Shown: positions 1 through 10,945, counted from the stretch's first letter. The stretch: DNA of 64,000 nt from Massospora cicadina (GCA_022478985.1 JAKSZP010000137.1:114806-178805); one strand, 5' to 3'. Notes: generated by a model from the letters alone, not told the origin. Made by a program: numbers and translations.

Positions 1-230
1 GGACTTGACCTTTTTTTGGTTCAGTAGTCCATACTTTAATTTTATTACCCCAAAATGGATTCTAAGTATACTTAAACCTACCAGTTTTTATGGTTCAGAG
101 GTCTTACTTTATAAGACTTAACCATATAGTTTGGTTCAGCGGTCCTTTTTTCAGACTTAACCAAATTATTAGGTCATAACCAACTTAATAGTTCAGAGGT
201 CCTTCAGCAACTCTTTTTTCATTATTATTT
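1..230 (-). repeat. Short-period repeat array downstream of G1 integrase
   Basis: AT-rich non-coding sequence in which the phrase TGGTTCAG followed by a GTCC/GTCT word and an ACTTAACCA-type word recurs about every 40-60 bases (near 18, 93, 134 and 190). On the minus strand it lies just 3' of the G1 integrase end. A related array occurs at 3,980-4,172 behind another integrase-end fragment, so it is probably part of the 3' non-coding region of this gypsy family and not host satellite. The element's 3' LTR would lie outside the window. Confidence 0.55.
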
Positions 231-234
231 TTTC

Positions 235-1288
235 ACTTAGCCAAAGTTTTAAATATTTTAGCATGGGCTCGATTTACTATTCTTCTTTCATGAGGTTCTT
301 GATGAAGTAGGCGTCCATTGCCATCTTGGTGATAGTATCAAATGGACCTGACCACAATGCATCCAACTTGTTTCTTCTCCCTGAAACTATGCATATTGTA
401 ATAGGCAATTATTTCATCTGTTTGGTATTCTGATAAGGCTGGTCAGTTCTTATCATTCATCATTTTTGCTCAAATCCTTTTCTTTAAAGCCATATCAAAT
501 GTTTGCATTTATTTTAATTCAGGATATTCATCAATGAGCTCAGGTACTGCTCAGCACTCATCCCTGATGTTGCCACCACCACCAAATATAATATTGGTGG
601 CAACGCGGCCTTTCATACATTTAGCAACTCAAACGGTGTTTTTCCATCACTGTATTATGACTTATATTGTAGGTGAATATCACCTACTAAGGTACATTCC
701 CCATGCAAAAGTTCTTCCTTTGACCAGAATCCTCAGCATAGCAGCCAGCTTCCAATTGACTCACTATCATACTTTTCATCTCCGGCTAGTAGGGTACAGA
801 TACGACTCCTCAGATCTCATTATATCAATTAATAGTGTGATCACATGAGACATGAAATTTGTCCTATTGTCGCTCAGCAGGACCTGTGGGCATCCATATC
901 GGTGTACTACTCAATCTAGGTTGAACTTCAAAGTGCTTGTATCTACTTTTCCCAGGGCCTTTATCTCGACACATCTCATCAAATGGTTAATTGTAACTAT
1001 GATGTTCTTGACTCCCCTTGAGCTCATCAAAAGCGGTCCCATCACGTCAATGGACACTGTATGCCAGGCAAATCCAGGGTGGACCAGTCACTATCCAGTC
1101 ATGTTCTTATGCGGCTTGTGCAACTGGCACTCCACACAACAAGTCAGATAGTCCACAAAATTGTAGTTTATGGACTCCCAGTAGTAACTCTGGTGAATAT
1201 TTTTGGTCATTTTCCTCAGGACTCCATGGATAGTCGCCTTATGATTGGCTTGAACAAATGCCGCTCGTTCCAATGGCTTTAGGAATAG
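235..1288 (-). pseudogene. G1 integrase (decayed)
   Basis: Integrase inserts LTR-element cDNA into chromosomes. Read on the minus strand, the N-terminal HHCC zinc domain is intact over 1,273-1,120: two His six residues apart (HKATIH), then the YYWESI tract, then CVEC. The catalytic core follows, with the first Asp in a DVMGPLL-like motif at 1,046-1,048 and the second in LLSDN at 869-871. A degraded FTYN stretch follows near 670-690. A C-terminal DAYFIK-like stretch lies around 310, close to the end. Several stops and shifts make it non-functional. Family assignment is secure; exact ends are approximate. Confidence 0.8.
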
Positions 1289-1305
1289 TAATCACTTCTC
1301 ATTAA

Positions 1306-3223
1306 CTTTTTAATCTCAATTCACTCACTTTTGGTCAAATTGTAGCTTGAAATTTAGTAAAAATAGCTCCAATCATTGTCATCCTACTCAATTTAACTAT
1401 GTCAATGCATTTGATGCCCACTTCCACCACATGTGGCAGTGGTGTACCACCTCCTAATGCTTTTTTGACATTGCCAAAAAGTTTTCAGGATGGCTTGGCT
1501 AGCCCTTTAAATTCTTCAGGACGATATGCCCGCCTAAGGACTTATACTTATATCTCACCTGAACCCAGGCGGTGCCACACTGCCCCCTTGTAACCCCAAA
1601 GCAACATGCAGATTTGGCCTTTGGGTTAAATATGACAAGTTGTTCGCCTATTCAGATAAAAAAATAATCAAAATAGCCCAGGCTATTATGCAGCCTGCAG
1701 GATTCATTGCTTCTGCCTCTTCCTGGGGTATTTTGATCTTGGCTTCTCAAGCGAAGCTGATGCTGCAGTAGCAGCTACCATCCCCTGGTGTTCCAGGGCA
1801 ACACTCCCAAATACTTGTACCCAGTTGCCCACTGATACCACTCTTGTGGTTCAGTTTGCAGGCTTCCCTACCCACCTAAAACACAAAATTTTAATTTTTT
1901 AAATTATCGCTGGATTATCAGAATATTTTCTAATCATAGTTTACTATTTGTTGTTCCCAATGGAGCCACTCGCCTCGCAGGCCCCCATGTCTTTGCAACT
2001 TATTATCCAGTATCAATGGAAATAGTTATCCCAATCCCCCTCACACCATTATCCCCTCTGCCCCAGACCATCCTTCTTAGGTTTGAGTGTATGGGGGGCG
2101 CACCATTTGCCCTAACTGTTTTTTACTGGAACATTAAAAATGGCGCTGCCCCTCCATCTCACAAGCCATGACATCCACACCTGACTCTTTGCATATTGAT
2201 CCCATAGCTGAGCCAATAACAATTTTCACATGGGGCACTATCATCCCCCCTCCCCCAAAATGGTAGCCACAGCAACCACTGAATCAACCAACCAAAAATT
2301 ATCTCAAGGAACCTCTTCTCCTAACCCACAAATCAGGAGCCATAATGTACTAAAGTAAGTTCTAAACCATCCTATAAGCCAAATGCAACAGATAACCCTT
2401 ATGCAAATAAACCAGTCAAATTCAACCAAAGTCTATGAGATTATTTGGTTGAGTTTGATGAAATGGGTGAGCTTATCCCTGAATCAGAATGGGCAAGGCC
2501 CCCTCCATTTGAAATGTACCTCAATACTGATTATGTTGTCAAATTTCTAAAGCGCCATGATGTGCCTCGCCTTGATGCCACCCCATTCAAAAGTGACCAT
2601 TAACTAGATGAAGAGGTAGTTGCTTCCCCCAAATGTCACCCAACTTGTAAAGCATAGCAAAATTAGTTAAAGTACTGGATACGGGACTATCACCTCCTAT
2701 ACTACCTAATACCATGCTTCAAAACAGAAAAAAGACCATCTTTGATATATTGTATGGCAAATTCAGCAGTTCAAAAAGTTGTGGTGGTCACAAAATTCGG
2801 CCCAAGAACTCAAATTACCAGCAACGACCTTGCAACCATCGCCACCCTATCTAAAGTACGCCTTAAGGCGGAAAAAACACTTACAGACTATATTTCCACC
2901 CTCCTCATCACACACGTTGAGTTGCAAACATCCCTTTGTTATATTGACCCTCATTTCCATGATGCACACACACCAGTGCTATCAGCTTTGTGCTGCTAGA
3001 TGTCCACAGTAGATGAGGAAGAAGAGCCACCTGACCCCCTTCACCCAACACCATGGACATATAGCGGTTTACTATTCCAGCTTGGTTGGTGTGTTTTGTT
3101 TGAATTTTGCATCAGTTTGAGCATATCCGTCTGTCTTTTTTCACCTTTATTTTATTTTTCAAGCTTTAGATCGTTTAAGCATTGGTAATGTCCATCCCCT
3201 GGTCTGCTTGCCTCAGTAAAATA
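1306..3223 (+). mobile_element. HL-1, ORF1-only non-LTR (half-LINE) element
   Basis: A roughly 1.9 kb element inserted in G1. It is bounded by an imperfect duplication of about 17 bp, TAATCACTTCTCATTAA at 1,289-1,305 and AAATCACTTCCCACTAA at 3,224-3,240. It begins CTTTTTAATCTC, like the CTTTTCTTTCTC start of the LINEs here. It ends with the tail TGTCCATCCCCTGGTC followed by AATAAA, shared with the LINEs and with HL-2, HL-3 and HL-4. It contains one decayed ORF1-type gene and no endonuclease or RT. Confidence 0.75.
1399..3064 (+). pseudogene. HL-1 ORF1-like CCHC protein (decayed)
   Basis: Homologue of the HL-2 protein, recognisable in shifting frames. The start MSMHLMPTSTTCGSGVPPP corresponds to the HL-2 N-terminus. 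The retroviral-type zinc knuckle CX2CX4HX4C is at 2,108-2,149 with all four ligands retained, though a TAA falls just after the His. An acidic, proline-rich C-terminus (EEEEPPDP) ends at TAG 3,062-3,064. Expected role by family: binds the element RNA. Multiple frameshifts and stops. Confidence 0.7.
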
Positions 3224-3289
3224 AAATCACTTCCCACTAATCATCTTGAAAATTATCCATCCATGGTCTCGGTGTTTTCCATCACTTTT

Positions 3290-3955
3290 CAAAGTGCACC
3301 TTGAATTTCTCAGGGCGTGTTCCCAATTTCACTGTCAATCATTCTCTGGAATAGCTCATCCGCTTGCTGGTGTACCACCTGGACCATTAATAACAGCAAT
3401 AAGTCATCCTCAATGAAGAGTATTCCATCGCCACTTTGAAGTGTTTTCCAAGGATATACACCTGAGACTGTTTACAGGTGTAAATGACCACAAGGCATCA
3501 CGCTCGGTCATGGTGTAATTCCTCTAAGTGGCTGAGAGTGTCTGGCTCACACATGCTACTGGATGTTTGCCCAAAGTTCATCTACTTGGTTCATTATGGC
3601 GCCAATTGCCGTCAATGAAAAATAAGTTTGTATTATAAATTCTCAATCAGAGTTCAGATATTTTAAAATCAGAATATCCATAAATTAATGGTGTAATTCA
3701 TCAAAGGATCTCTGAGACTCTTCACTCCAAACAAATCCTATTTTTAAATCCTTCAGTAAATGGAAAAGGGGCTCAGCAATTCTTGCAAAATCCAAAATGA
3801 TGCTTATAGTATCTGACTAAATCAAGGAACACTTGGATATCTCAGACAATCTTTAGTACAGCCTTTTCAGTAATCTTATCTCATTGTAGGTCCAAAAATG
3901 ATGGACCAATAAAATTGAGACTTAATATTTTATTTTATTTTAATCTATCTTTTGC
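3290..3955 (-). pseudogene. G1 RT C-terminus and RNase H (decayed)
   Basis: Minus-strand translation in mixed frames gives the Ty3/gypsy RT connection motif (IQVFLDLVRYY, then ARIAEPLFHLL-like residues around 3,750-3,830). The RNase H stretch RNYTMTERDAL follows near 3,510-3,540. RNase H removes the RNA template during reverse transcription. Heavily frameshifted. Upstream (above 3,955) the catalytic RT core is missing. Confidence 0.65.
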
Positions 3956-3979
3956 AAAGAGACTTTTAACTTACAATTA

Positions 3980-4172
3980 ATTTCAGCGGTCCTTCTTTTC
4001 TCTTCATCAAAATTTGGTTCCTAGGTATAATCTAACATACCAGATTCATGGTTTAAAATCTTATTCTCTTAAGATTTAACCATGTATTTGGTTCATCCAT
4101 TCTCTTTTAGGACTTGACCAAAATCTTAGGACATGACCATTCTAATGGTTCAGAGGTCCTCTGGGAACATTG
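3980..4172 (-). repeat. Second copy of the gypsy 3' repeat array
   Basis: Homologous to 1-230, with the same TTTCAGCGGTCCTT, GACTTGACCAAA and GGTTCAGAGGTCC phrases in the same order. It stands at about the same distance behind an integrase-end fragment (4,180-4,690) as the first copy does behind G1 integrase, which supports it being the 3' non-coding segment of a second member of the family. Confidence 0.55.
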
Positions 4173-4179
4173 CAATTAT

Positions 4180-4690
4180 TTTCTTTTAGATCCAATAATT
4201 TTGATTTTTAATCTTCACCTTCTTCACTATATCACCAGCAGCGCTGTTTTCTCACGTATAGGCAACACTTGTCAAATTTGGTAATACTCATAAATCTTTC
4301 CATTCATTAGGCCTTCAAACCTGACTTTTCATTCGTCAACTGGTCCTAATTTCAATTCATATTTTAGCAACTGATACTTTAGACCTCATATCTTCCACAA
4401 TTGTGACTTCACTTTAATCAGCAGCTTTGTTTGATTGCTCTTATCATTTTTCCTTAAAAACAAATTCTGGCATTTGTTGCCATCCAAAACGTTTGAGAAA
4501 AATCCATTGGTGGATCTGGAAATGATCCCTTAATCACACAGATTGATCTAGCCTCATTAGCTTCATCAAATTTCATCTGCAATTGATGATGCACTCATCT
4601 TCAACTAATTTCTGCTCATTGATTGAATATTAGTGGGTCAAAACGATTCTAAACTATCTTGGATCAATTATTTCTGGTATTGACCTCATA
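4180..4690 (-). pseudogene. Integrase C-terminal remnant of a second gypsy copy
   Basis: The minus strand around 4,440-4,480 aligns by eye with the C-terminal part of the G1 integrase region (QTF-MA---RI-----KM in both). It is followed at equal distance by the same 3' repeat array. No intact frame remains. It may belong to the element whose leader and primer-binding site lie at 6,608-7,086, with most of gag-pol deleted and HL-2 inserted between. Confidence 0.45.
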
Positions 4691-4723
4691 CTCTTCATTA
4701 GTATTGCAATCTAATACTCTTGA

Positions 4724-6607
4724 TTTATTTGAGGTACGCCGACCAGGGGATGGACAGTACTGAACACAACACTCAAAACGACAAAACAAAACTACTAACC
4801 GGGTGGGAAGCAGAAACTGTTAACCCACCATGGCAGAGGGTGAGGAGGGGTCGAGGGGTTGGTTTTCAGAAAGACCCACCTTTATCAAGGGATGTTGGTT
4901 ACAGTACCAGATCAGAGCAGAGAGCCAGGGCGTTGGGGCATCCTCATAGTGGGGTTGAGGTCAGCGTAGTAGGAGTTTTCCTCTTCTGCATCAAGATAAT
5001 GATGGGAAAGTGTTTCAACAAAAGCTGCGAGGAGAACTTCAGCTTCTTTGCGGGTTTTAGAAAGTTGGGTGAAAAGGGAGATACTGTGGTGGGTGATTTG
5101 GCTGAGGGGTTGAATGAAGCAATTGTTGTGACATCTATAAAAGCAACTTCAGCATCATCAAATAGTTTTGAGATGTCACTGCAGGGAGATTCAGGGAAGT
5201 TGGGGGGAAGAAGAGGGTGGGCAGGCCATGCTGGAGCTGAGCCACTGACTGAGCCACTGCGGTGCATAGTTTCGGGCAATGAGGAGAGGCCACCGCAGCT
5301 AAGGCGAGCTGGTGATCACTTTGGAAGGGGGCTGTATTGGGCAGAGGAGCGAAATGGCGAGGGGTAGGGGTTTTATCAAAGTCAGGAAGGAAAAATTCCG
5401 CCTGACCATAATCGCCTTGGTAGAGAGGTTGACCTTTATGCTTACTAATGAGGAAATTACCTGATTCGTCAGTTTCAGCCAATAGATCCCATGGATTTTG
5501 GTTCACTGGAATAGTGGCGTTCGAATTTAGTGTGTGGGTGGGAAAATGGGCAGCTGCTTGGGTGCCAATGGTGGTCCAAGCATTGCTCTAATTGGCTGGG
5601 GTAGATTTAGGTGGGAGAGTGAGGCTGGAGGTTTTGAGGGGGCTGATTTTCCATGTGGGCCCACTGAACGAGATTTGAGGGTGGGATGGGGCAGCAAAGC
5701 GCCCCATACTGAACCTCCAGAGGGAGGCTCAGAAGCCGCAGCAGCAGACTTGGCCTGAGGGCACGCTCTTTTTGCATGGTCGAGGCCAAAGCAGAGGGAA
5801 CAAATCTGCCTACCATTATTGACCCAAGCCCAAAAGAAATGATCAGGCGCTGCAGCCACACTAGCGCGTGGTGGGATTTGATGGGCTATGGTAGGGTGGT
5901 GTGGTATGATGGTGGCTGTTGCCTGAGGAGCAGCAAGGCGCTCCGCACCAGATGGAATGGCAAAGATGAGGTTGGGCTGAGTGCCATAAGCCATAAGCCC
6001 TGCGACCAACTGGTCATACAAAACCTGGGGTGGAAGGTGGGATGGGAGATATGCAAAGGATACCACCAGCATGGTGTCTGAAGGGAGGCGAGTACGGGTT
6101 GTGGGGATGGGGGTTTTTTTATAAATTAGAGGAGTTTGTGCTGCCGCTTCAGCATCCTCATCAGATTGGAACCCAACGTCAAAGTAGCCCTTAAAAGGGC
6201 GGAAGTCTATAAAGTCAGCTGGCGCAAAGGCCACAGTGGCTAGCTCAATAATTGCCTTATCGGCATATGGGAACAAACACCCATAGTCCACTATGAGGCA
6301 ATAGCGAATGGCAGAGCGAGGGAGGGCGAGAGGATGGGGGCGTGAAGGGTGGACGCGCGCCAGGTGGAGCGCTAAGTCCCGTGGGGGGACAAAACAGTTG
6401 GAAGCAGTGGGCGGGCTGTTTGAGCCCATCCAAATGTGCTTGCCCGTGGGGCGGAAAACGCTAGGTGGGGGTGCACTGCTGCCCCACACTGGGGTGGCAG
6501 GCGGCGGAGCCAAGGACATCAAAAAATAGGTTTGGGCAGACGGCTGTGGATAAATAAAACCTTAAATTTAAAATCGCTCAAAATTGACTTTGAGAAGTAA
6601 AAGAAAG
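4724..6607 (-). mobile_element. HL-2, best-preserved ORF1-only half-LINE element
   Basis: An element of about 1.88 kb flanked by an imperfect duplication of about 20 bp: CAATCTAATACTCTTGATT (from 4,706) and CAATCCAATACTCTTAATT (from 6,610). On the minus strand it consists of a 5' leader of about 90 bases starting CTTTCTTTTACTTCTC, one long ORF1-like gene, a short 3' region, and the tail TGTCCATCCCCTGGTCGGC then AAATAAAT. It is GC-richer than the surrounding gypsy debris, as LINE-3 and LINE-4 are, suggesting relative youth. No ORF2. Confidence 0.8.
4820..6519 (-). pseudogene. HL-2 ORF1-like protein with CCHC zinc knuckle
   Basis: From ATG 6,519 an uninterrupted frame runs about 330 codons to 5,527. 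The homologous reading then continues in other frames (5,506-5,135, then 5,279-4,944) to a TAA at 4,820, so the ancestral protein was about 560 residues. Order: Pro/Ser-rich N-terminus; a central region with GYFDVGFQSDEDAEAAA and SFAYLPSHLPPQVLYDQL that aligns with LINE ORF1 (GWLDLGFES, then TFDFLP); zinc knuckle CSLCFGLDHAKRAC (CX2CX4HX4C); Pro-rich linker; C-terminal tail. Expected role is RNA binding. At least two frameshifts disable this copy. Its repetition in four elements argues against a host gene. Confidence 0.75.
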
Positions 6608-7068
6608 CACAATCCAATACTCTTAATTGATTGCTTCCTGTTTCAATTTCATCCAATATCTCATCTAGTGTCTCATCTAAACACCTCACTCCTCGGGACT
6701 ATTTCAAGAAGACCCAATTTTAACCAGAGTTGGCCCTTCTGATACTCAGGACTAATTCAAGCAGACCCAATTTCAACCCAAGTTGGACCTGCTGATCATC
6801 TTCTTCTTAGGTAGATGTCAGTTGTAACAGGTTTCTTGCGGCACTAGATAGTTCCATATCTAGTCTGCTAGTCCTTTTCCCTGAATCTTAAGTATCTTCT
6901 TTGATTGGCTTCACTAGTCGCTCCACTTTTGAGCTGGGTGAATGCAATTGAACATAATCCACTTAATGTTTATTCCTCAATGAGGTTACTTATTCTGAAA
7001 ACTTATTGCCAAAAAGTGATAACATTTTCATAAGACATCATGTCCTAGTATCTTCTACTCAACTACAC
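6608..7068 (-). other. Gypsy leader / 5' untranslated region
   Basis: Lies directly 3' (minus strand) of the primer-binding site at 7,069-7,086 and holds no recognisable coding sequence. It includes a two-unit tandem repeat at 6,691-6,796. It is cut off by HL-2 at 6,607. Confidence 0.4.
6691..6796. repeat. Two-unit 53-bp tandem repeat
   Basis: Units at 6,691-6,743 and 6,744-6,796 share CTCxGGACTAxTTCAAGxAGACCCAATTT and CCxxAGTTGG in register, with roughly one mismatch in five. They lie in the leader of a gypsy remnant. Confidence 0.7.
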
Positions 7069-7086
7069 CCCTGTAGTGAGCACCAG
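7069..7086 (-). promoter_or_regulatory. tRNA primer-binding site, copy 1
   Basis: The minus strand reads TGGTGCTCACTACAGGGG. The leading TGG matches the CCA end of a tRNA, as in minus-strand primer sites of LTR retrotransposons. The same 18-mer recurs with few changes at 20,818-20,835 (G3) and 21,993-22,010 (G2), each time next to an LTR end, which is what identifies it. Confidence 0.7.
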
Positions 7087-7087
7087 T

Positions 7088-7600
7088 TATTAAAATTTAC
7101 TTGCTTTCTTGATTATAAAAGGCTGATAACCCCTAAATTAATTAACTTCACGGGTTTGGTGTTGTACAATTCTCCGAGTTATCTTATAGACATATGTATT
7201 TGTTTGATAATAGTATAAAGACTATTATCTGTAGCTGAATAAATTACTAGTATTGGTCCAACGCTTGACCAGTATTATTCCTCAAAATACTTAAGTTGTC
7301 CTTAATAGGGATTCGTTCCCTTATACCGCTTAACTTGATCCACGCTCAGATTTTTGTTTATGGCATCTCTCTGGTGAAACACAGTCAGCAGTAATCCCTG
7401 ATTCAGCTTCTCTTCTCTGGATCCACAATCAGATACTTACTCTTTATTCTAAAGAGTCTCAATTTTAAAATACACAGCAATAAATTTTTTTGAAAAAGAA
7501 TAGTATGGTAAAGTGTCCTGTAAAGGAAAGTTTTTTATTTAGTGAATTCTTAGGGGAATTTATAGTTTGAATTTGGCGCCTAAACCTTGGTTGACATCTC
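7088..7600 (-). repeat. Possible LTR next to primer-binding site copy 1
   Basis: Inferred from position: in G2 and G3 the LTR starts one base beyond the primer site, and this AT-rich stretch occupies that place. It contains an AATAAA near 7,482. I could not align it convincingly to the G2 or G3 LTRs, and the right end is a guess (TTGACA near 7,591). Confidence 0.3.
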
Positions 7601-8950
7601 ATTGATGAAATGACAACCATTGCCATTAAATTATTCATTGTCATCTCATCAGTGAAGGTCTTCCCATCCTGGCTAGGATTCCGTTGGTGGACATCCTCAA
7701 GACCTTAAATAAAAAGAGTTTTAAAACGTGTAACTAATGTTCTCCTCTTGATCCCTGAAAATTAACCATATTTAGCAAGAAACCTGATTAGGAATAGGAC
7801 TTGTTAGCCATTAAGGAAGGTTGTGAACCTTTGATTTATTTGCTAGTTGCAGGCGGCATCACTCACCTCACAACTTAATCCTTAAATTCCCAATTGGTTG
7901 GTAATGAAACTTGACTGAACTCAATTGGTACACCTGATAGTTAATCATCAATCAACTATCAGAAGCCCCCATTTCATTAACACTATGCCCACCAAGATCT
8001 TAAGCATTCACCCAGATCAATTACTGATGGATATGACTCAGGAAAATTACCTAAAATTCCCTGAACATTGTTTATCACAAAATCAGGGTTGACTGATATC
8101 CAACTTACTTCGATATAGGGAATTATCCCCTAGTGTCCCTGGTAATCTAGTCAGCTGAGAATATGGGCAAAAATCCCAACACCATCCCAAACCCATTTCT
8201 GACCCGTTGGGACTGCTATTATGCGGGGTAATCTGGGGAATTCCCGTTGCCCATTTTCCAGATGCCATCATGTAACCACCATAAATGCAGTAAAGTTAAG
8301 GTCAAACGTTCATAGAAAAACTGATAGCAGCTCAACCTGCCACCAATTCCTTTGATGTCAGTTCAGATTAGAATCATTTTTCCTTTCACTCAAAAATTCG
8401 CTAGGTTAGGTCAAAAAATGAGGGCCCCGATCCCATTGCTTTGAAAAGTTGACTTAAATCAAACATTATGTAATCAGTTGCATCTCACTGAGGAAATTGT
8501 TGGTCAATTTCTTACTTTTCACTATTCAAAAAAATCCCCATGAGTTCAAAATATTTTTCAAAATTTTCTTGCTAAGCTCCCAATGGCACTAACTTGGTGA
8601 CCCATAGGCCCTACATTGGATGGGATATACCAGTTTTGATGGTCACATTGGCTACCACCATAGTTATCTGGATCTCTCAAGCAAAAAATTACTGGAAATT
8701 TAATCCCATTGTTGAAGCCATCCGCCACCGAGATATTAAGGTCCTGTGGTTCCCTTTATCTTACCTTCATCTAAGGATCTGCCCCCTCATTGCTACTTTG
8801 ATGTCAACCCCTTCCATTAAAAATTTGAAGCATCTAGTCTGGTAGTGAAACTCCCTGCAACAAAATTCGTGGGTTCTGGAGTTGGTACTATTTAGCTTAT
8901 TACTGGATTTCTTTTCACGTTCACTGCACATCAACGAGAATTTGTGTTCC
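7600..8950. other. Unassigned AT-rich stretch
   Basis: No frame here resembles gag, protease, RT, RNase H or integrase, and only short open frames occur (longest about 80 codons at 8,594-8,845, no recognised motif). By position it should hold the missing 3' part of G2 (rest of RNase H, integrase, 3' LTR), but nothing confirms this. Confidence 0.4.
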
Positions 8951-8979
8951 AACTTCCCAAGCCATACAACATCATTTTA

Positions 8980-9300
8980 GCAATGCCTCTGGCATTCTAG
9001 CTTACTTTTTGGGTGCTTATACATCACAATGGTAGCAATTCTAAACTTCTTATGCTGTTTTCCTGACAAGGACCGCCTCAATGGCGAAAAGGGATGCCTC
9101 TGTTTGGATGATAAACTTTTTATCAAAATTGGGGTAATGCAGCACCGGTGCACTGCTTAGTGCCATCCAAATTGTATTGAAGGTGCATTGTTGACATTCT
9201 GTCCATTCAAATGCAACATCCTTCTTTAATAACTCTAACAGCAGACTTCCAATACAGCTGAAGTTGGGTATAAATCGTCAGTAGTAGCTTAACAAATCCA
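8980..9300 (-). pseudogene. G2 RNase H (decayed)
   Basis: The minus strand around 9,240-9,060 reads FEWTECQQCTFNTIW, then SSAPVLHYPNFDKKFIIQTEA, the standard start of Ty3/gypsy RNase H. The catalytic Asp of TDA is Glu here (QTEA). Similarity stops near 8,980 and the second half is unrecognisable. Confidence 0.7.
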
Positions 9301-10060
9301 AAAATACCTGTATATCACACTTACTGTCTGGCTTAGTCATCTTTTGTATAGCCTCCACCTTGGCTGGTTGGGGTTTCAGTCCTGTTGCATCTCTCACAAA
9401 TGCCAGGTACACCAGCTGTTCCTTAAATAAGTGGCATCTACAGGACTTGATCTTGATGTTGGCCTTATATAGCCAGCGGAATACCACTTCTAAATGGTTA
9501 AGGTGCTCAGAAAATGTTCAGGAGAATACATTGATGTGTCAAGGTACAAAAGAATTCAGTACAGCTTTTAGTCTTCAAGGATTGTGTCCATCACCCGATG
9601 GAACGTAGCTGGAGTATTGCACAGCCCTTGAGACAAATGGGTCAGTTGAAAAGCCCTTTGGAGGAGATTATAACTCATTTTTCCTGTTCTGCCATGGAAA
9701 ACAATTTGCCAGCGCCCCAATATCAAATCCTTTGCTGAGAAGTAATGAGCTCCTCCCAACCAATCCAAGAAATCGTCAATCTGCGGCAAGGGGTAGGAGT
9801 CTATTTTGGTAACCATGTTGAGCTTTGGTAGTCTATCACTACCTGAAAGGTACTGTACTTCTTTTTGACAATTAGAACGGGTGAAGGCCATGGACTCTTG
9901 AACAGTTCAAGCATTCCACGCTCCAGAAGCTTGTCAATTTTCTTGGTGATAACTTCTTCCACTGCTCTAGATTGGCGAATCAGTCGATACCTGATGGGGA
10001 TGATCACCCATGTCAAGTTGATTCACCAGTCCCCACATGCACTAAATCATGGTCATTGAT
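9278..10060 (-). pseudogene. G2 reverse transcriptase (decayed)
   Basis: Copies element RNA into DNA. On the minus strand the finger motif DKLLERGMLELFKSPWPSP and VLIVKKK lie at about 9,940-9,850, followed by VVIDY. The palm shows YFSAKDLILGRWQI near 9,740-9,700 and LSQGLCNTPATFHRVMDTIL near 9,640-9,575. The catalytic YLDD box is degraded to YLDT near 9,530. The connection VEAIQKMTKP and DIQVFLDLLSYY reaches 9,278. Frames change at least twice. Confidence 0.8.
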
Positions 10061-10744
10061 GGCAAAGATCTCCTTATATTTTTGAATATGCTATCACCTG
10101 TTCTTTTGGGTCTTCCAGTAACCCCATTAGATTTTCACCCAGTCTTACTGCCATTAACTTAGCTGCAGTTTGACAGGTAAATCAATTTCATCCAGTTGCC
10201 TGAACTTGTGAACCTGAAGGGCCTCCTCAACAGGGTTCAAGTTTAAATACTCCACTATTTAATTCCAGTGTATTTGCATTGGTTCATTTTGTAGGTTTTC
10301 TAGTAGCATCTTGATCTCCCCATGACCTTGTAGTACGAAGCCTGAAGCCACGTGATGCTCAAGCTGTGATTGCTGATAAGTCCCAATGACCTCCCCATAG
10401 AGCCCAGTTAGTACTTTCACTCTCACTTGGTGTTTACTATGACTTGGTGTCCGAAGGGGTAGGATACAGACCCAGCAGCTCTTAGAGGTAGCCCTTAATA
10501 TTCATATATCTGCTGGGGAAGGGCCTGGGTCTTGCTCTTTAGTTTACGGTAGCAAACAGGAATAACCTCATCACTGAATGCAAGGTTGATATGTCCCATG
10601 TGCACCAGATCCTTTTGCACTCCGCTAGGGGTAAAGTAATAAAGATTTCTGCCCCAAAATTTCAATGGCCTCCTCCGTCATATTAACACCAGCTTAAAAG
10701 TGTCACATGAAAACTTTTCCAAATAATATAGTGCATAATTGCTG

Positions 10745-10945
10745 TGTGGTAGCACTATCACTGGAGCTACAATAGTCACCCAAACTGCAAAGGTAGTGCG
10801 CTGTACGCCCCTTCAGAGAATGTGCCATCTGCTCCAGCAGTCCCATACACCATCCGGTGTTTGACATCAGGTTCTAACGTCAACTTAGCCACCAACTTGG
10901 TGGAAACTATGTTAACTGGATCGCCTGTATCTTATATAGTGAATA
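10745..10945 (-). pseudogene. G2 aspartic protease (decayed)
   Basis: Retropepsin that would process Gag-Pol. The active-site triad DTG is intact on the minus strand at 10,931-10,923, within DTGDPVNIVSTKLVAKL. The usual Ala/Ser after DTG is Asp here. AGADGTFSEGAYSALP follows, similar to the G5 protease tail (YSALPLGFGALVV). Flanking frames are broken. Confidence 0.75.

Larger units (their letters stand above)
1..3955 (-). mobile_element. G1, truncated Ty3/gypsy LTR retrotransposon
   Basis: Minus-strand remains in the Ty3/gypsy order: end of reverse transcriptase and RNase H (3,955 to 3,290), then integrase (1,288 to 235), then a 3' non-coding repeat array. The element HL-1 is inserted between RNase H and integrase. 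No gag, protease or N-terminal RT is found upstream of about 3,955, so the copy is 5'-truncated or recombined, and its 3' LTR is not in the window. All coding parts contain stops and frameshifts. Confidence 0.75.

Noticed and set aside
4720..5367. A plus-strand open frame of about 215 codons
   Set aside because: It lies antisense to the HL-2 gene, has no recognisable motif and is explained by the GC-rich composition of the coding strand.
5527..6519. A 330-codon open frame with CCHC motif as a host zinc-finger gene
   Set aside because: Three further degraded copies of the same gene occur in the window, each in a similar 1.9 kb element with the same tail; two, including this one, have clear flanking duplications. 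It is element-encoded.
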